Shown here one piece after another: positions 50,683-59,076 of a stretch of DNA of 59,076 nucleotides (within the stretch, counting starts at the first letter, position 1; each line of letters starts with the position of its first letter). The DNA comes from Neoakkermansia glycaniphila. GTDB taxonomy: Bacteria > Verrucomicrobiota > Verrucomicrobiia > Verrucomicrobiales > Akkermansiaceae. The position numbers and the translations under genes are program-made. Below the pieces are notes generated by a model, which saw only the letters and a list, made by a program, of their open reading frames with translations, did not search any database and had not been told where the DNA came from. Location: contig NZ_LIGX01000011.1 of assembly GCF_001683795.1 (NCBI RefSeq), positions 1-59,076 on the forward strand. The letters run 5' to 3'.

Positions 50683-50721
50683 TCCTGTAAGCCGATCATC
50701 AAAGAAAGGCGGCTTACAGGA
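50683..50721 (+). terminator. 12-bp hairpin after DUF4019-like gene 2
   Basis: TCCTGTAAGCCG and CGGCTTACAGGA pair perfectly with a 15-base loop, 16 bases after the stop codon. No T-tract follows, so it could terminate weakly or protect the transcript. Confidence 0.5.
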
Positions 50722-50831
50722 CCGACCAACCACCGCACACAGACGCACGGCCATGTCATCCTGTTACCTCGCTGTCCTCCTGCTCGCCGAACACTCCTTG
50801 CCCTCCTCGGCGCCTGCCGCACGGAGATTAC

Positions 50832-50945
50832 ATGACCGCCACCTTTGAGGCCGTCGAAACCGCCGTACTGGTCAGAGGACAAGGGAAAAACGGAAAACAG
50901 CTCCAAGGCGGCGACTGGAACCCTCTCAAGCACGACATTCAATAA
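50832..50945 (+). pseudogene. Remnant of a DUF4019-like gene C-terminus
   Basis: A 37-codon frame reads VETAVLVRGQGKNG and then GGDWNPLKHDIQ, which lines up with the end of the gene at 50984 (IETVTMYRSRPNG, GPWKFYGYDIKHI). It has no signal peptide and no upstream partner, so it appears to be the tail of a lost paralog in the 316-base gap. The match is short and visual only. Confidence 0.45.
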
Positions 50946-50983
50946 ACCGCTCGGAATCAAACAACGACCACGAAACAAACAAA

Positions 50984-52024
50984 ATGAAAACACCAAGGTG
51001 CAAACAGCACATCGTTTCTGCCCTCTTTTCCTGCGGCACCCTCTGCCTGACGACGGGCATCGTCGCCGCCGTTCAACAGAACCAGGCAGAGACCACCCGG
51101 CAAACACATCTCGAAACAAAGCCTGAACAACAAACGGATATACCGGAACAATGCATTCAGACGGCTCAGGCATGGCTCCGGTTGCTGGATACGCTCAAAT
51201 ATGATGAAAGTTACAGGCAACTGGCCGATGCAGCCAAAACACACATGCCTTCCTTGAAATGGACACGCAGGCTCCAATGGCTCAGAACGCATTTTGGCGA
51301 AACCATCGAACGCACCTTGATCACCGACCGAAACAGACAAAAAAAATATTCCATTCCCGACCATGATCTGGACCCCACCATGATCCAGGGAAACAAGATC
51401 AAACTCCACTTTGAAACCACCCTCACCGGAAGCGCCCCCGTACTCGAAACGGTATTCATGCAGCAGCAAAGCGATGGAACATGGAAAGTCTATTCATACG
51501 ACGCTCAACCTTTGTCCACGGATCCGGACACGATAACCTCTCCATCCCGGCAAACGGATCAACCTCCAGCACCAATCGGAAAAGGAGCGGAAGAACCATG
51601 CGTTAAAACCGCCATGGCATGGCTGGAACTCCTTGATAGCGGAAAATATGAAGAATTCTATGCGATATGGAAAAAAAGCTACGTCAAACAGGAAAACATC
51701 GTCCCGTATTTTCCCTCAGAGAAAGAATTTATACGCATCATGGCCACCTGCCGGGGAGCTGCGGGACCGGTCATCTCACGGCAATGGAAAGACACCAACC
51801 CCGCCCATTTTCACGTAGAAAATGAAGCGCAAGAACTATTGCAAACGCAAAAAGAACAGAAATTCGACTTCATCAGCATCCGCTTCGCGACATCCTGCAT
51901 CGTGGACAAAAACACGGCGGAACGCATAGAAACAGTGACCATGTACCGTTCCAGGCCGAACGGACAGAACACGAACCCCGGTCCTTGGAAATTCTACGGA
52001 TACGACATCAAACACATCCTATAA
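50984..52024 (+). CDS. Secreted DUF4019-like protein 3 (two domains)
   Basis: 346 aa. N-terminus ALFSCGTLCLTTGIVAAVQQ, then two DUF4019-like domains: about 45-165 (AQAWLRLLDTLKYDESYRQL) and about 195-345 (AMAWLELLDSGKYEEFYAIW). More diverged and more A/T-rich than protein 2. It ends 19 bases before the ECF sigma factor gene, so the two may share a transcript. Confidence 0.75.
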   Translation: MKTPRCKQHIVSALFSCGTLCLTTGIVAAVQQNQAETTRQTHLETKPEQQTDIPEQCIQTAQAWLRLLDTLKYDESYRQLADAAKTHMPSLKWTRRLQWLRTHFGETIERTLITDRNRQKKYSIPDHDLDPTMIQGNKIKLHFETTLTGSAPVLETVFMQQQSDGTWKVYSYDAQPLSTDPDTITSPSRQTDQPPAPIGKGAEEPCVKTAMAWLELLDSGKYEEFYAIWKKSYVKQENIVPYFPSEKEFIRIMATCRGAAGPVISRQWKDTNPAHFHVENEAQELLQTQKEQKFDFISIRFATSCIVDKNTAERIETVTMYRSRPNGQNTNPGPWKFYGYDIKHIL

Positions 52025-52043
52025 CCACCCTCTGCACCACCCC

Positions 52044-52769
52044 ATGAAAAACGACCGGACACACGGCACCTTCTCCACTACCCGCTGGACACTCGTCCTG
52101 CGGGCCGGAGACTCGGAAGGACCGTCCTCCGAAACGGCATGGCAGCACCTCTGCAAAATCTACTGGTACCCCCTGTACGCCTATGCCCGGCGCAACGGAG
52201 CCGCCAAAGAAGATGCCGAAGACATCGTACAGGGCTTCCTCCTCTCCCTGTTCGAACGTCAGGACCTGAACCGCGTCTCGCCGGAAAAAGGAAAATTCCG
52301 CTCCTTCCTGCTCGCCTCGCTCAAACACTACATCTCCCACGCAGCCGACAAAGCCAAAACCCTGAAACGCGGCGGAGCGGCACCGCACCTCTCCCTCGAC
52401 TGGGAACAAGCCGGAACACGCTTCGAAATCTCCGACACCACCTCCGGCACCCCGGATGAAATCTATGACCGCGAATGGGCTTTCGCCCTCCTCCAGAACG
52501 TACTCGAACGCCTCCGCTCCGAATGGCAGGCCAAACACAAGGAAGCCCTCTTCGACCTCCTGCAAATCTTCCTCACCGTCGACAGGGACGATGCCAAATA
52601 CGCCGAAACCGCCGCCAGCCACGGATTCAGTGAAAACTACCTGCGCGTCAACACCCACCGCCTCCGCAAACGCTACCGCGAACTCCTCCGCGAAGAAATC
52701 GGACAAACCCTGAAAAACCGGGACATGATCGAAGACGAAATGCAAGCCCTCTTCAAAGCCTTCACCTGA
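52044..52769 (+). CDS. ECF-type RNA polymerase sigma factor
   Basis: 241 aa. It starts TFSTTRWTLVLRAGD, typical of ECF groups common in Planctomycetes and Verrucomicrobia. Region 2 includes WYPLYAYARRNGAAKEDAED; region 4 includes the helix-turn-helix EYAETAAS-like segment (YAETAASHGFSENYLRVNTH). No anti-sigma factor is adjacent; instead a Ser/Thr kinase lies 3 kb upstream, matching ECF groups thought to be controlled by phosphorylation. Confidence 0.85.
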   Translation: MKNDRTHGTFSTTRWTLVLRAGDSEGPSSETAWQHLCKIYWYPLYAYARRNGAAKEDAEDIVQGFLLSLFERQDLNRVSPEKGKFRSFLLASLKHYISHAADKAKTLKRGGAAPHLSLDWEQAGTRFEISDTTSGTPDEIYDREWAFALLQNVLERLRSEWQAKHKEALFDLLQIFLTVDRDDAKYAETAASHGFSENYLRVNTHRLRKRYRELLREEIGQTLKNRDMIEDEMQALFKAFT

Positions 52770-52923
52770 ACACAACGCAGCAGAATAACCCCTCGTTTTT
52801 GCACGAAATCGAGAAAACCGCTGATGCCTCGCGGACGGATCACACCAATGCCTCAAGCTGGGCAACCCGCACGCGACTCTCGGGCAACTCAATCATACCT
52901 AGGCCATTTCATACAGAAACGCC
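52770..52923. other. Convergent intergenic region
   Basis: Between the sigma factor and pdxH genes, which converge. I see no gene and no clear hairpin with a T-tract. Confidence 0.5.
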
Positions 52924-53562
52924 TCACGGCTGCAACCGCTCAATCGTCCACGAACCGTCTTCCTGCTTCGTATACATGAAACGGTCGTGTACGCGGCCGG
53001 GGCCGCCTTGCCAGAACTCGAAATGGTGCGGCACAATACGGTAGCCGCCCCAGAACGAAGGCAAAGGAATCTCCCCATTGGAAAACTTGTTCTTCAACTC
53101 CTGCAACTTCATCATCAGAAGCTTGCGGCCGGAAACAACCGAACTCTGCTGCGACACCCACGCACCGAGCTGCGACTCCTTCGGGCGCGACATGAAATAC
53201 TTCAGCGACTCCATGCGCGAAATCTTCTCGCAACGCCCGTAAATGATCACCTGCCTCTCCAGCACCACCCAGGGCAGCATCATGCACGTCTCGGGATTCT
53301 CCGCGATCTCATGCGCCTTGCGGCTCCCGTAATTCGTGAAAAACACGAACCCCTCCTCATTGAAATACTTCAGCAGCACCGTACGCAGGGACGGGCGGCC
53401 GTCCGCCGTGGCCGTAGCCAGACTCATCGCATTCGGCTCCGGAATGCCGGACTCAAGCGCCTGCTTGAACCACAGATCGAACTGCCTGAACGGATCTTCC
53501 TGCAAATCCTTGCGGTGCAACGTACCTTTGAGATACTCCTCTCTAAAACTCGACAAATCCAT
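52924..53562 (-). CDS. pdxH: Pyridoxamine 5'-phosphate oxidase
   Basis: 212 aa, the usual size. It oxidises pyridoxine- or pyridoxamine-phosphate to pyridoxal 5'-phosphate using FMN. Conserved blocks: DPFRQFDLWFKQAL, AMSLATAT and RTVLLKYFNEEGFVFFTNY, KESQLGAWVSQQS, and the C-terminal PSFWGGYRIVPHHFEFWQGG and ERLQP. The Arg and Lys that bind FMN phosphate in this family are present in RTVLLK and SRKAHE. It stands alone on the minus strand, 93 bases downstream of ferritin. Confidence 0.93.
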   Translation of the reverse strand: MDLSSFREEYLKGTLHRKDLQEDPFRQFDLWFKQALESGIPEPNAMSLATATADGRPSLRTVLLKYFNEEGFVFFTNYGSRKAHEIAENPETCMMLPWVVLERQVIIYGRCEKISRMESLKYFMSRPKESQLGAWVSQQSSVVSGRKLLMMKLQELKNKFSNGEIPLPSFWGGYRIVPHHFEFWQGGPGRVHDRFMYTKQEDGSWTIERLQP

Positions 53563-53655
53563 ACGCGCAGCATATCACGAACCCGGAAAACAAACAAGCC
53601 GGGAAGCGCAGCATCGCGGCAGCGCATCCCCGGCCCGGAAAACAACATCACCGGC

Positions 53656-54168
53656 TCAACCCTGCGATGCCTGCGGCACGTAGGCGCGCTTCGCCAGCTC
53701 CGCATCGATCAACAGCAGGCTTTGGCCGCAATCGCGGGCGAGGCGAAGCTTATGGATAATATCCGTCACATTCTGCTCCTCCTCCACCTGCTCCGTCACG
53801 TACCACTGAAGGAAAATCTCCGTCGCATAATCTCCCTCCTGCTTGGCCAGAGCGACCATATTGTTCACACTGCGCGTCACGAGACGCTCGTGCTCAAGGG
53901 CAAGCTCGAAAATCTCGCATGCCGTCTTGGCGTCGTACTGCGGTGCATCCACTGCGGGGACGACAATCTTCGCATCGCGGGCAATCAGGTAATCGATCAG
54001 CCTGAGGGCATGATCGTTCTCCTCCCGGTACTGCACGCGCAGCCAGTGGGCCGCACCGGTCAACCCGGCTTCGTGCATGGCGGAAGACATCGACAGGTAG
54101 AGATTGGCTGAATCCATCTCCAGCTTCACCTGTTCATTAATCGAATTGATAATCGTTTGATTCATCAT
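53656..54168 (-). CDS. Non-haem ferritin
   Basis: 170 aa, typical of bacterial FtnA. It stores iron after oxidising Fe(II) at a di-iron centre. Visible are EQVKLEMDSANLYLSMSSAM with the first Glu ligand, REENDHALRL (Glu and His), LEHERLVTRS and EQVEEEQNVTDI. The ATG at 54168 (Met-Met) is preferred; the frame extends ten codons upstream without support. Its upstream region points away from the lipoprotein gene at 54339. Confidence 0.92.
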   Translation of the reverse strand: MMNQTIINSINEQVKLEMDSANLYLSMSSAMHEAGLTGAAHWLRVQYREENDHALRLIDYLIARDAKIVVPAVDAPQYDAKTACEIFELALEHERLVTRSVNNMVALAKQEGDYATEIFLQWYVTEQVEEEQNVTDIIHKLRLARDCGQSLLLIDAELAKRAYVPQASQG

Positions 54169-54304
54169 AAAATTGAAATTGGGGTTATCTGCAAGCATAC
54201 TAGAACAGCCCCCGCAAGGATGCGAGCAGATAAACTAACATTTATTCCGGCCCTTCCGTCCATGCTTGCACAGCCGCCCGCCAACCATCCCGGCGCATCC
54301 CAAC

Positions 54305-54332
54305 TTGACAACACATTTTCCTTTGTTACACT
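54305..54332 (+). promoter_or_regulatory. Leaderless promoter of lipoprotein gene
   Basis: TTGACA (54305-54310), 16 bp, TACACT (54327-54332), then six bases to the ATG at 54339. No Shine-Dalgarno lies between. Confidence 0.7.
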
Positions 54333-54338
54333 CGAACC

Positions 54339-54623
54339 ATGAAACCGCACCGGGGAATTGCCATCCTGTCCGTCCTCTTCTGCGCCTCATGCCAGGTGCA
54401 GCAATACATCGACAACGAAGACCTGCGCATCTACAACACGCCCATCGGCAAAACGAAACTCACCCGCCCGGCAGCCGCTGCCGCACCGGAAACGCAGGCC
54501 TCCATCCCGGCAAACACACCTGCCGCTCCCGCCACTCCGGCGCCTGCCGCCCCCGCACAGCCGCTCCCTCCCTCCATCCAATCCGGTTCCGACTGGACGG
54601 AAGAAACCCCGGGAGCCATCTGA
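54339..54623 (+). CDS. Pro/Ala-rich lipoprotein (94 aa)
   Basis: Signal ending LFCASC (Cys18). The mature part has a short conserved-looking block (YIDNEDLRIYNTPIGKTKL) and then a Pro/Ala-rich low-complexity tail that may span the periplasm. No family recognised. The -10 box ends six bases before the ATG, so the mRNA should be leaderless. Confidence 0.7.
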   Translation: MKPHRGIAILSVLFCASCQVQQYIDNEDLRIYNTPIGKTKLTRPAAAAAPETQASIPANTPAAPATPAPAAPAQPLPPSIQSGSDWTEETPGAI

Positions 54624-54637
54624 AACTCCGCCCGGCA

Positions 54638-54666
54638 TTGACAACCACCCTGCCGGCGCCTACAAT
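54638..54666 (+). promoter_or_regulatory. Leaderless promoter of secreted protein gene
   Basis: TTGACA (54638-54643), 17 bp, TACAAT (54661-54666), then six bases to the ATG at 54673. Very close to consensus. Confidence 0.8.
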
Positions 54667-54672
54667 ACGCAC

Positions 54673-55329
54673 ATGCTCCGCCACCTGCGACTCATCCTCC
54701 TGACCGCCGCCGCGGCGACAGCCTGCACCAGCTGCTCCATCTGCCGCACCTCACTCGACGTCGCCGAACGCGGCACCACCTACGAAGGCTACGAAATCAC
54801 CGGGGTGGACGCCGTCTGGCAAAAAGGAGGCAACTACTACGTACGCTGCCCGCACAAGCAATTCCGCCTGCACTACCCGTGGGTCAAAGACCCCGTCTTC
54901 CGACCGGAACTGCAACCTGCCTACATCCCCCTTCAGCAGGAAGGCGAAACCCTCTACGCCTTCCACCGCATCTCGCCGGACGTCGCCTACGCCCTCGTCC
55001 ACACCAACGGGTTCGACATGCTCAACCAGCTTCACACCGAACTCGACGCCACCCCCGATGCGTGGATACCGGAACCCTCCTTCTCCGCCTCAGGCGCACG
55101 CCGCATCCCGTCCAAAGCAATCGTCGGCGACAAAGACAAACCCAGCCTCCAGACTGCCGCCATCCGCAGCGAAAAGGAAACCTCCTCCGCCTGGGCATGG
55201 CAGACGCTGGCCGTACTCGATGCCATCATTGTGGACATCCCCGGCACCGCCCTCTACAACATCGCCATGCCCCTCATCGCGCCGTACCGCGTCATTCAGG
55301 ACATCTCCAACGACAACAACCTCTACTGA
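54673..55329 (+). CDS. Hypothetical exported protein, probable lipoprotein
   Basis: 218 aa. Cys-rich signal region ([14 protein letters not shown]) with Cys18 or Cys21 as a possible lipidation site. The mature part contains [18 protein letters not shown] and a hydrophobic C-terminal segment near [19 protein letters not shown], which may associate with membrane. No family recognised. The promoter is strong and leaderless. It precedes metK in the same direction by 98 bases. Confidence 0.7.
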   Translation: MLRHLRLILLTAAAATACTSCSICRTSLDVAERGTTYEGYEITGVDAVWQKGGNYYVRCPHKQFRLHYPWVKDPVFRPELQPAYIPLQQEGETLYAFHRISPDVAYALVHTNGFDMLNQLHTELDATPDAWIPEPSFSASGARRIPSKAIVGDKDKPSLQTAAIRSEKETSSAWAWQTLAVLDAIIVDIPGTALYNIAMPLIAPYRVIQDISNDNNLY

Positions 55330-55377
55330 ACTTTGCCGGACAGCCGTCTCGCATACCGATGCGGACACAAGGCGAGA

Positions 55378-55406
55378 TTGACTTGACTGCCGATCGAGAG
55401 CATACT
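55378..55406 (+). promoter_or_regulatory. Probable promoter of metK-ahcY-folC
   Basis: TTGACT (55378-55383), 17 bp, CATACT (55401-55406), leaving a ~14-nt leader before the ATG at 55428. GGCGAG (55371-55376) and CTCGCC (55405-55410) form an inverted repeat around it. Confidence 0.5.
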
Positions 55407-55427
55407 CGCCGGGCAAGCGCTTTTTTC

Positions 55428-56603
55428 ATGAAAAACCCTCATATCTTTACATCCGAATCCGTCGGTGAAGGTCACCCGGACAAGGTAGCCGACCTCATCT
55501 CGGACACCATTCTGGACGCCTGCCTGGCACAGGACCCCGCCAGCCGCGTCGCATGTGAAACCCTCGTCAAAAGCAACCGCGTCATCCTCGCCGGAGAAAT
55601 CACCACCTCCGCCACACTCGACATTGAGGAAATCGTCCGCGGAGCCATACGGGAAATCGGCTACTGCACCGAAAAGGACGACCCCGTCTTCCATGCGGAC
55701 AACGTCACCGTCACCAACCTCCTCACCCGCCAGTCCCCCGACATCGCGCAGGGCGTAGACGCCTGCGCCGCCGCAGGCAAAGACGGTGAAGAACAGGGAG
55801 CCGGAGACCAGGGCATCATGTTCGGCTTCGCCACCAACGAAACCGAAGAACTCATGCCCGCCCCCGTCATGTTCGCCCACAAAATCATGCAAGCACTTGC
55901 AGGCGTACGTAAAAGCGGAAAAATCTCCTGGCTCCGCCCCGACAGCAAATCTCAGGTCGCCGTCGAATACGGCGAAGACGGCCAGCCACTCCGCATCCTC
56001 AACGTCGTCGTCTCCACCCAGCACACCGAAGACGTGGACATCGACGAAATCCGCCGCTTCTGCAAGGAACTCGTCCAGAAAACCCTCCCTGCCGAACTCC
56101 TCACAAAGGACACCGAATACCTCATCAACCCCACCGGCCGCTTCGTCATCGGCGGCCCCGAAGGGGACTCCGGCCTCACCGGCCGCAAAATCATCGTCGA
56201 CACCTACGGCGGCATGGGCCGCCACGGCGGAGGCGCATTCTCCGGCAAAGACCCCTCCAAAGTGGACCGCTCCGCCGCCTACATGTGCCGCTGGGCAGCC
56301 AAACACATCGTCGCCGCCGGACTGGCCGACCGCTGCGAACTGCAGGTCGCCTATGCCATCGGCTACCCGAACCCCGTCTCCATCCGGGTGGAATCCTTCG
56401 GCACCGGAAAAATCGGCGACCACGCCATCGCCCGCGCCGTCGAAAAAACATTCTCCTTCAAACCTGCGGACATGATCGCCGCCCTCGGCCTGCTCCGCCC
56501 CATCTACAGCCGCAGCACCAACTACGGCCACTTCACCAAAGAAGACCTCCCCTGGGAACAGCTCGACACCGACAAACTCCACGCACTCCGCCAGGCACTC
56601 TGA
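55428..56603 (+). CDS. metK: S-adenosylmethionine synthetase
   Basis: 391 aa, normal length. It makes S-adenosylmethionine from methionine and ATP. Key motifs: [12 protein letters not shown] near the N-terminus, [10 protein letters not shown], and the P-loop-like [19 protein letters not shown]. The ATG at 55428 starts just before [13 protein letters not shown] as in the family. ahcY follows 14 bases after its stop, so SAM synthesis and recycling of its methyl-transfer product are made together. Confidence 0.96.
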   Translation: MKNPHIFTSESVGEGHPDKVADLISDTILDACLAQDPASRVACETLVKSNRVILAGEITTSATLDIEEIVRGAIREIGYCTEKDDPVFHADNVTVTNLLTRQSPDIAQGVDACAAAGKDGEEQGAGDQGIMFGFATNETEELMPAPVMFAHKIMQALAGVRKSGKISWLRPDSKSQVAVEYGEDGQPLRILNVVVSTQHTEDVDIDEIRRFCKELVQKTLPAELLTKDTEYLINPTGRFVIGGPEGDSGLTGRKIIVDTYGGMGRHGGGAFSGKDPSKVDRSAAYMCRWAAKHIVAAGLADRCELQVAYAIGYPNPVSIRVESFGTGKIGDHAIARAVEKTFSFKPADMIAALGLLRPIYSRSTNYGHFTKEDLPWEQLDTDKLHALRQAL

Positions 56604-56617
56604 ACCTCTCCGCCGCC

Positions 56618-58030
56618 ATGAACGCCACAGACACGTACGCCGTCCGCGACATCGCCCTTGCCGACTTCGGCCACAAGGAAATCGCCGTCTCCGAACACGA
56701 AATGCCCGGCCTCATGGCCGTCCGTGAAAAATACGCAGCTGCCCAGCCCCTCAAGGGAGTCCGCATCACCGGCTCCCTCCACATGACCATCCAGACGGCC
56801 ATCCTCATCGAAACCCTCGTCGCCCTCGGCGCAGACGTCCGCTGGGCCAGCTGCAACATCTTCTCCACGCAGGACCACGCCGCCGCCGCCATCGCGGACA
56901 ACGGCACCCCCGTCTTCGCATGGAAAGGCGAAACCCTCGAAGAATACTGGGACTGCACATGGAAAGCCCTCTCCCATCGGGACGGCCTCGGCCCCCAGCT
57001 CATCGTCGACGACGGAGGAGACGCCACCCTCCTCCTCCACAAAGGCTACGAAATGGAAAACGGCAGCGACTGGGTAAACACCCCCTCCGAATCCCACGAA
57101 GAACAGATCATCAAAACCCTCCTCAAAAAAATCTCCGCCGAACAGCCCGGCGTCTTCCACCGCTGGATGCCGGAAATCAAAGGCGTCTCCGAAGAAACCA
57201 CCACCGGAGTCCACCGCCTCTACCAAATGTACGCCGAAGGCAGCCTCCTCTTCCCCGCCATCAACGTCAACGACTCCGTCACCAAATCCAAATTCGACAA
57301 CCTCTACGGCTGCCGCGAATCCCTTGTGGACGGCATCAAACGCGCCACCGACGTCATGATCGCCGGCAAAGTCGCCGTCGTCTGCGGCTATGGCGATGTA
57401 GGCAAAGGCTGCGCCCAATCCCTCCGCGGACTCGGCGCACAGGTCATCGTCACCGAAGTGGACCCCATCTGCGCCCTACAGGCCGCCATGGAAGGCTACC
57501 GCGTCCTCACCGTCGAAGACACCCTCGGCTGGGGCGACATCTACGTCACCACCACAGGCAACTGCGACATCATCCGCATCGAACACATGGAACGCATGCG
57601 CGACCAGGCCATCGTCTGCAACATCGGCCACTTCGACAACGAAATCCAGGTCTCCAAACTCGAAACCTACCCCGGCATCCTGCGCCTCAACATCAAACCG
57701 CAGGTAGACAAATACACCTTCCCGGACGGCCACAGCATCTACCTCCTCGCCGAAGGCCGCCTCGTCAACCTCGGCTGCGCCACCGGCCACCCCAGCTTCG
57801 TCATGTCCAACAGCTTCACCAACCAGGTACTCGCCCAAATCGCCCTCTGGGAAAGCCGCGGCCAGCGCCCCGTCGGCGTCGAAGTCCTCCCGAAACAACT
57901 CGACGAAGAAGTAGCCCGCCTCCACCTCGGCAAACTCGGTTGCAAACTCACCACCCTCACCGAAAAACAGGCCGCCTACATCGGCGTCGGCGTCGAAGGC
58001 CCCTACAAACCGGAAAACTACCGCTACTGA
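56618..58030 (+). CDS. ahcY: Adenosylhomocysteinase
   Basis: 470 aa. It hydrolyses S-adenosylhomocysteine to adenosine and homocysteine, with bound NAD. Motifs: [36 protein letters not shown], the NAD-binding [24 protein letters not shown] and the C-terminal PYKPENYRY. It contains the long insert (about 150-190) of the larger bacterial form. Located between metK and folC in one operon. Confidence 0.96.
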   Translation: MNATDTYAVRDIALADFGHKEIAVSEHEMPGLMAVREKYAAAQPLKGVRITGSLHMTIQTAILIETLVALGADVRWASCNIFSTQDHAAAAIADNGTPVFAWKGETLEEYWDCTWKALSHRDGLGPQLIVDDGGDATLLLHKGYEMENGSDWVNTPSESHEEQIIKTLLKKISAEQPGVFHRWMPEIKGVSEETTTGVHRLYQMYAEGSLLFPAINVNDSVTKSKFDNLYGCRESLVDGIKRATDVMIAGKVAVVCGYGDVGKGCAQSLRGLGAQVIVTEVDPICALQAAMEGYRVLTVEDTLGWGDIYVTTTGNCDIIRIEHMERMRDQAIVCNIGHFDNEIQVSKLETYPGILRLNIKPQVDKYTFPDGHSIYLLAEGRLVNLGCATGHPSFVMSNSFTNQVLAQIALWESRGQRPVGVEVLPKQLDEEVARLHLGKLGCKLTTLTEKQAAYIGVGVEGPYKPENYRY

Positions 58031-58056
58031 ACCCTCCGGCCTCGGCCACCCCTCCC

Positions 58057-59049
58057 ATGGACGCACGGGAAACACCCCTCGACTGGCTCTACGGCATCCA
58101 GCACTTCGGCATCAAACTCGGACTGGATGGCATCACCCGCCTGCTCAGGGAACTCGGCGTCCTCTACCCCAGGGCGAACGTCGTCCACGTCGCGGGAACC
58201 AACGGCAAAGGCTCCACCTGCGCCATGATCGAAAGCATCGCGCGCGCCGCAGGCTACCGCACAGGCCTCTTCACCTCCCCGCACCTCATCGACTTCCGCG
58301 AACGCATCCGCATCTGCGGAGCAATGATCCCCGCCGCAGACCTCGACCGCCACATCACCCGCATACGCGACCACATCAAAGACTGGGACGCACCTCCCAC
58401 CTTCTTTGAAATCGTCCTCGCCATCGCCCTCCTCCACTTCGCCGAAAACGAAACAGACCTCATCATCCTCGAAACCGGCATGGGCGGCAGACTCGACGCC
58501 ACCAACGCCATCCCCAAAGACGTAGCCGTCATCACCCCCATCGGCATCGACCACGCCCAATACCTCGGCAGCACCCTCTATGCCATCGGCAGCGAAAAAG
58601 CCGGAATCATCTCCTGGCACCGCCCCGTCATCTCCGCCGTACAGCAGCCCGAAGCCCGCCGCGCCATCGATGAAGCCTGCGCCGCCATGGACACAGGCGT
58701 CTACTACTGCGAAGAACCCATCCCCTACACCTGCAACCTCCCCGGCGCCCACCAGCTCGAAAACGCCCGCATGGCCGTCGCCGCCCTTGCCGAACTCCCC
58801 GGACTCCTCATCGAACAACGCCACATTGCCGAAGGACTCAACAACGTCCAGTGGCCCGGCCGCTTCGAAGAAATCCGCCCCGGCATCATCATGGACGGCG
58901 CACACAACCCGCACGCCATGCACACCCTCCTCGACACATGGCACGCCACCTTCGGCAGCCGCCAAGCCACCTGCATCTTCGCCGCCTCGGCGGACAAAGC
59001 CGTCGAAGAAAACATCTCCCTCCTCTCCCCCATCGTCGGAGAATGGATC
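58057..59049 (+). CDS. folC: Folylpolyglutamate / dihydrofolate synthase, truncated at contig end
   Basis: 331 codons before the sequence turns into adapter. The Mur-ligase type P-loop AGTNGKGST is at about residues 46-54, with TGLFTSPHL and ETGMGGRLDATNA after it, and HNPHAMHTLLDT in the C-terminal domain. The enzyme adds glutamate to folates and, in bifunctional forms, makes dihydrofolate. Full-length proteins are about 420 aa, so roughly 90 residues are missing. It starts 26 bases after ahcY. One-carbon metabolism links all three genes. Confidence 0.92.
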
Positions 59050-59076
59050 CTGTCTCTTATACACATCTCCGAGCCC
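59050..59076. other. Nextera/Tn5 sequencing adapter, not genomic
   Basis: CTGTCTCTTATACACATCT (59050-59068) is the Tn5 mosaic end, and the following CCGAGCCC (59069-59076) is the start of the Nextera read-2 adapter. Genomic sequence therefore ends at about 59049. Any translation past this point is artificial. Confidence 0.98.

Noticed and set aside
55330..55427. SAM-sensing riboswitch before metK
   Set aside because: The gap is only 98 bases, part of it promoter, and I could not match conserved features of any SAM or SAH riboswitch class. A covariance-model search would settle it.
1..59049. CRISPR arrays, tRNA genes or insertion sequences
   Set aside because: No short regularly spaced direct repeats with unique spacers, no cloverleaf-like sequence and no transposase frame were recognised by eye. 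A tRNA scan would be a useful confirmation.
58024..59064. 346-codon minus-strand frame at the right end
   Set aside because: It starts inside the sequencing adapter and runs antisense to folC.

Overview
The window is one edge-to-edge contig of a gut-type verrucomicrobial bacterium, most likely Akkermansia or a close relative. The first ~54 bases are the 5' end of a 16S rRNA gene on the minus strand, and they read like the start of the Akkermansia 16S gene from memory. The proteome agrees: many lipoproteins, LPS export, sulfatase, Pmp-like autotransporter, and a Ser/Thr kinase next to an ECF sigma factor. The contig stops at both ends for technical reasons: a multicopy rRNA gene on the left, and a Nextera/Tn5 adapter (59050-59076) cutting into folC on the right.

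Layout. 1-4740: 16S 5' end with a promoter and AT-rich UP element, a lipoprotein, a PUR-like nucleic-acid-binding protein, and a glycogen pair (glycogen synthase-like GT and GH57). 4790-13704: six tandem minus-strand genes for membrane-anchored, Pro/Gly-rich proteins ending in a PA14-like domain; most have matching promoters and terminators. 13845-22276: an ABC exporter and two envelope proteins, then kdsA, lptC-like, two lptA-like genes and lptB (Kdo synthesis and LPS transport). 22311-27075: aspartic protease-PDZ lipoprotein, AI-2E family membrane protein, sulfatase, zinc-ribbon membrane protein. 27140-28537: four tandem ~41-aa lipoproteins, each with its own promoter and terminator. 28630-32932: M16 peptidase and a polytopic membrane protein.

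33016-43545 is the most interesting part. A tyrosine recombinase gene abuts one arm of a perfect 18-bp inverted repeat (34030-34047 / 34220-34237) enclosing 172 bp. The other arm lies just upstream of a co-directional run of surface genes: TRL-like lipoprotein, small lipoproteins, a 1142-aa Pmp-type autotransporter, a glycine-zipper lipoprotein, a GYF-domain membrane protein and a Sel1-repeat protein. I read this as an invertible DNA switch with its own invertase, which could phase-vary the surface cluster. This is an inference from sequence layout.

43605-59049: a secreted protein and a seventh PA14 paralog; Sel1 and U32 peptidase genes; a kinase / three DUF4019-like secreted proteins / ECF sigma module; pdxH; ferritin; two lipoproteins with apparently leaderless promoters; and metK-ahcY-folC, the last truncated. 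No tRNA, CRISPR array or insertion sequence was recognised.
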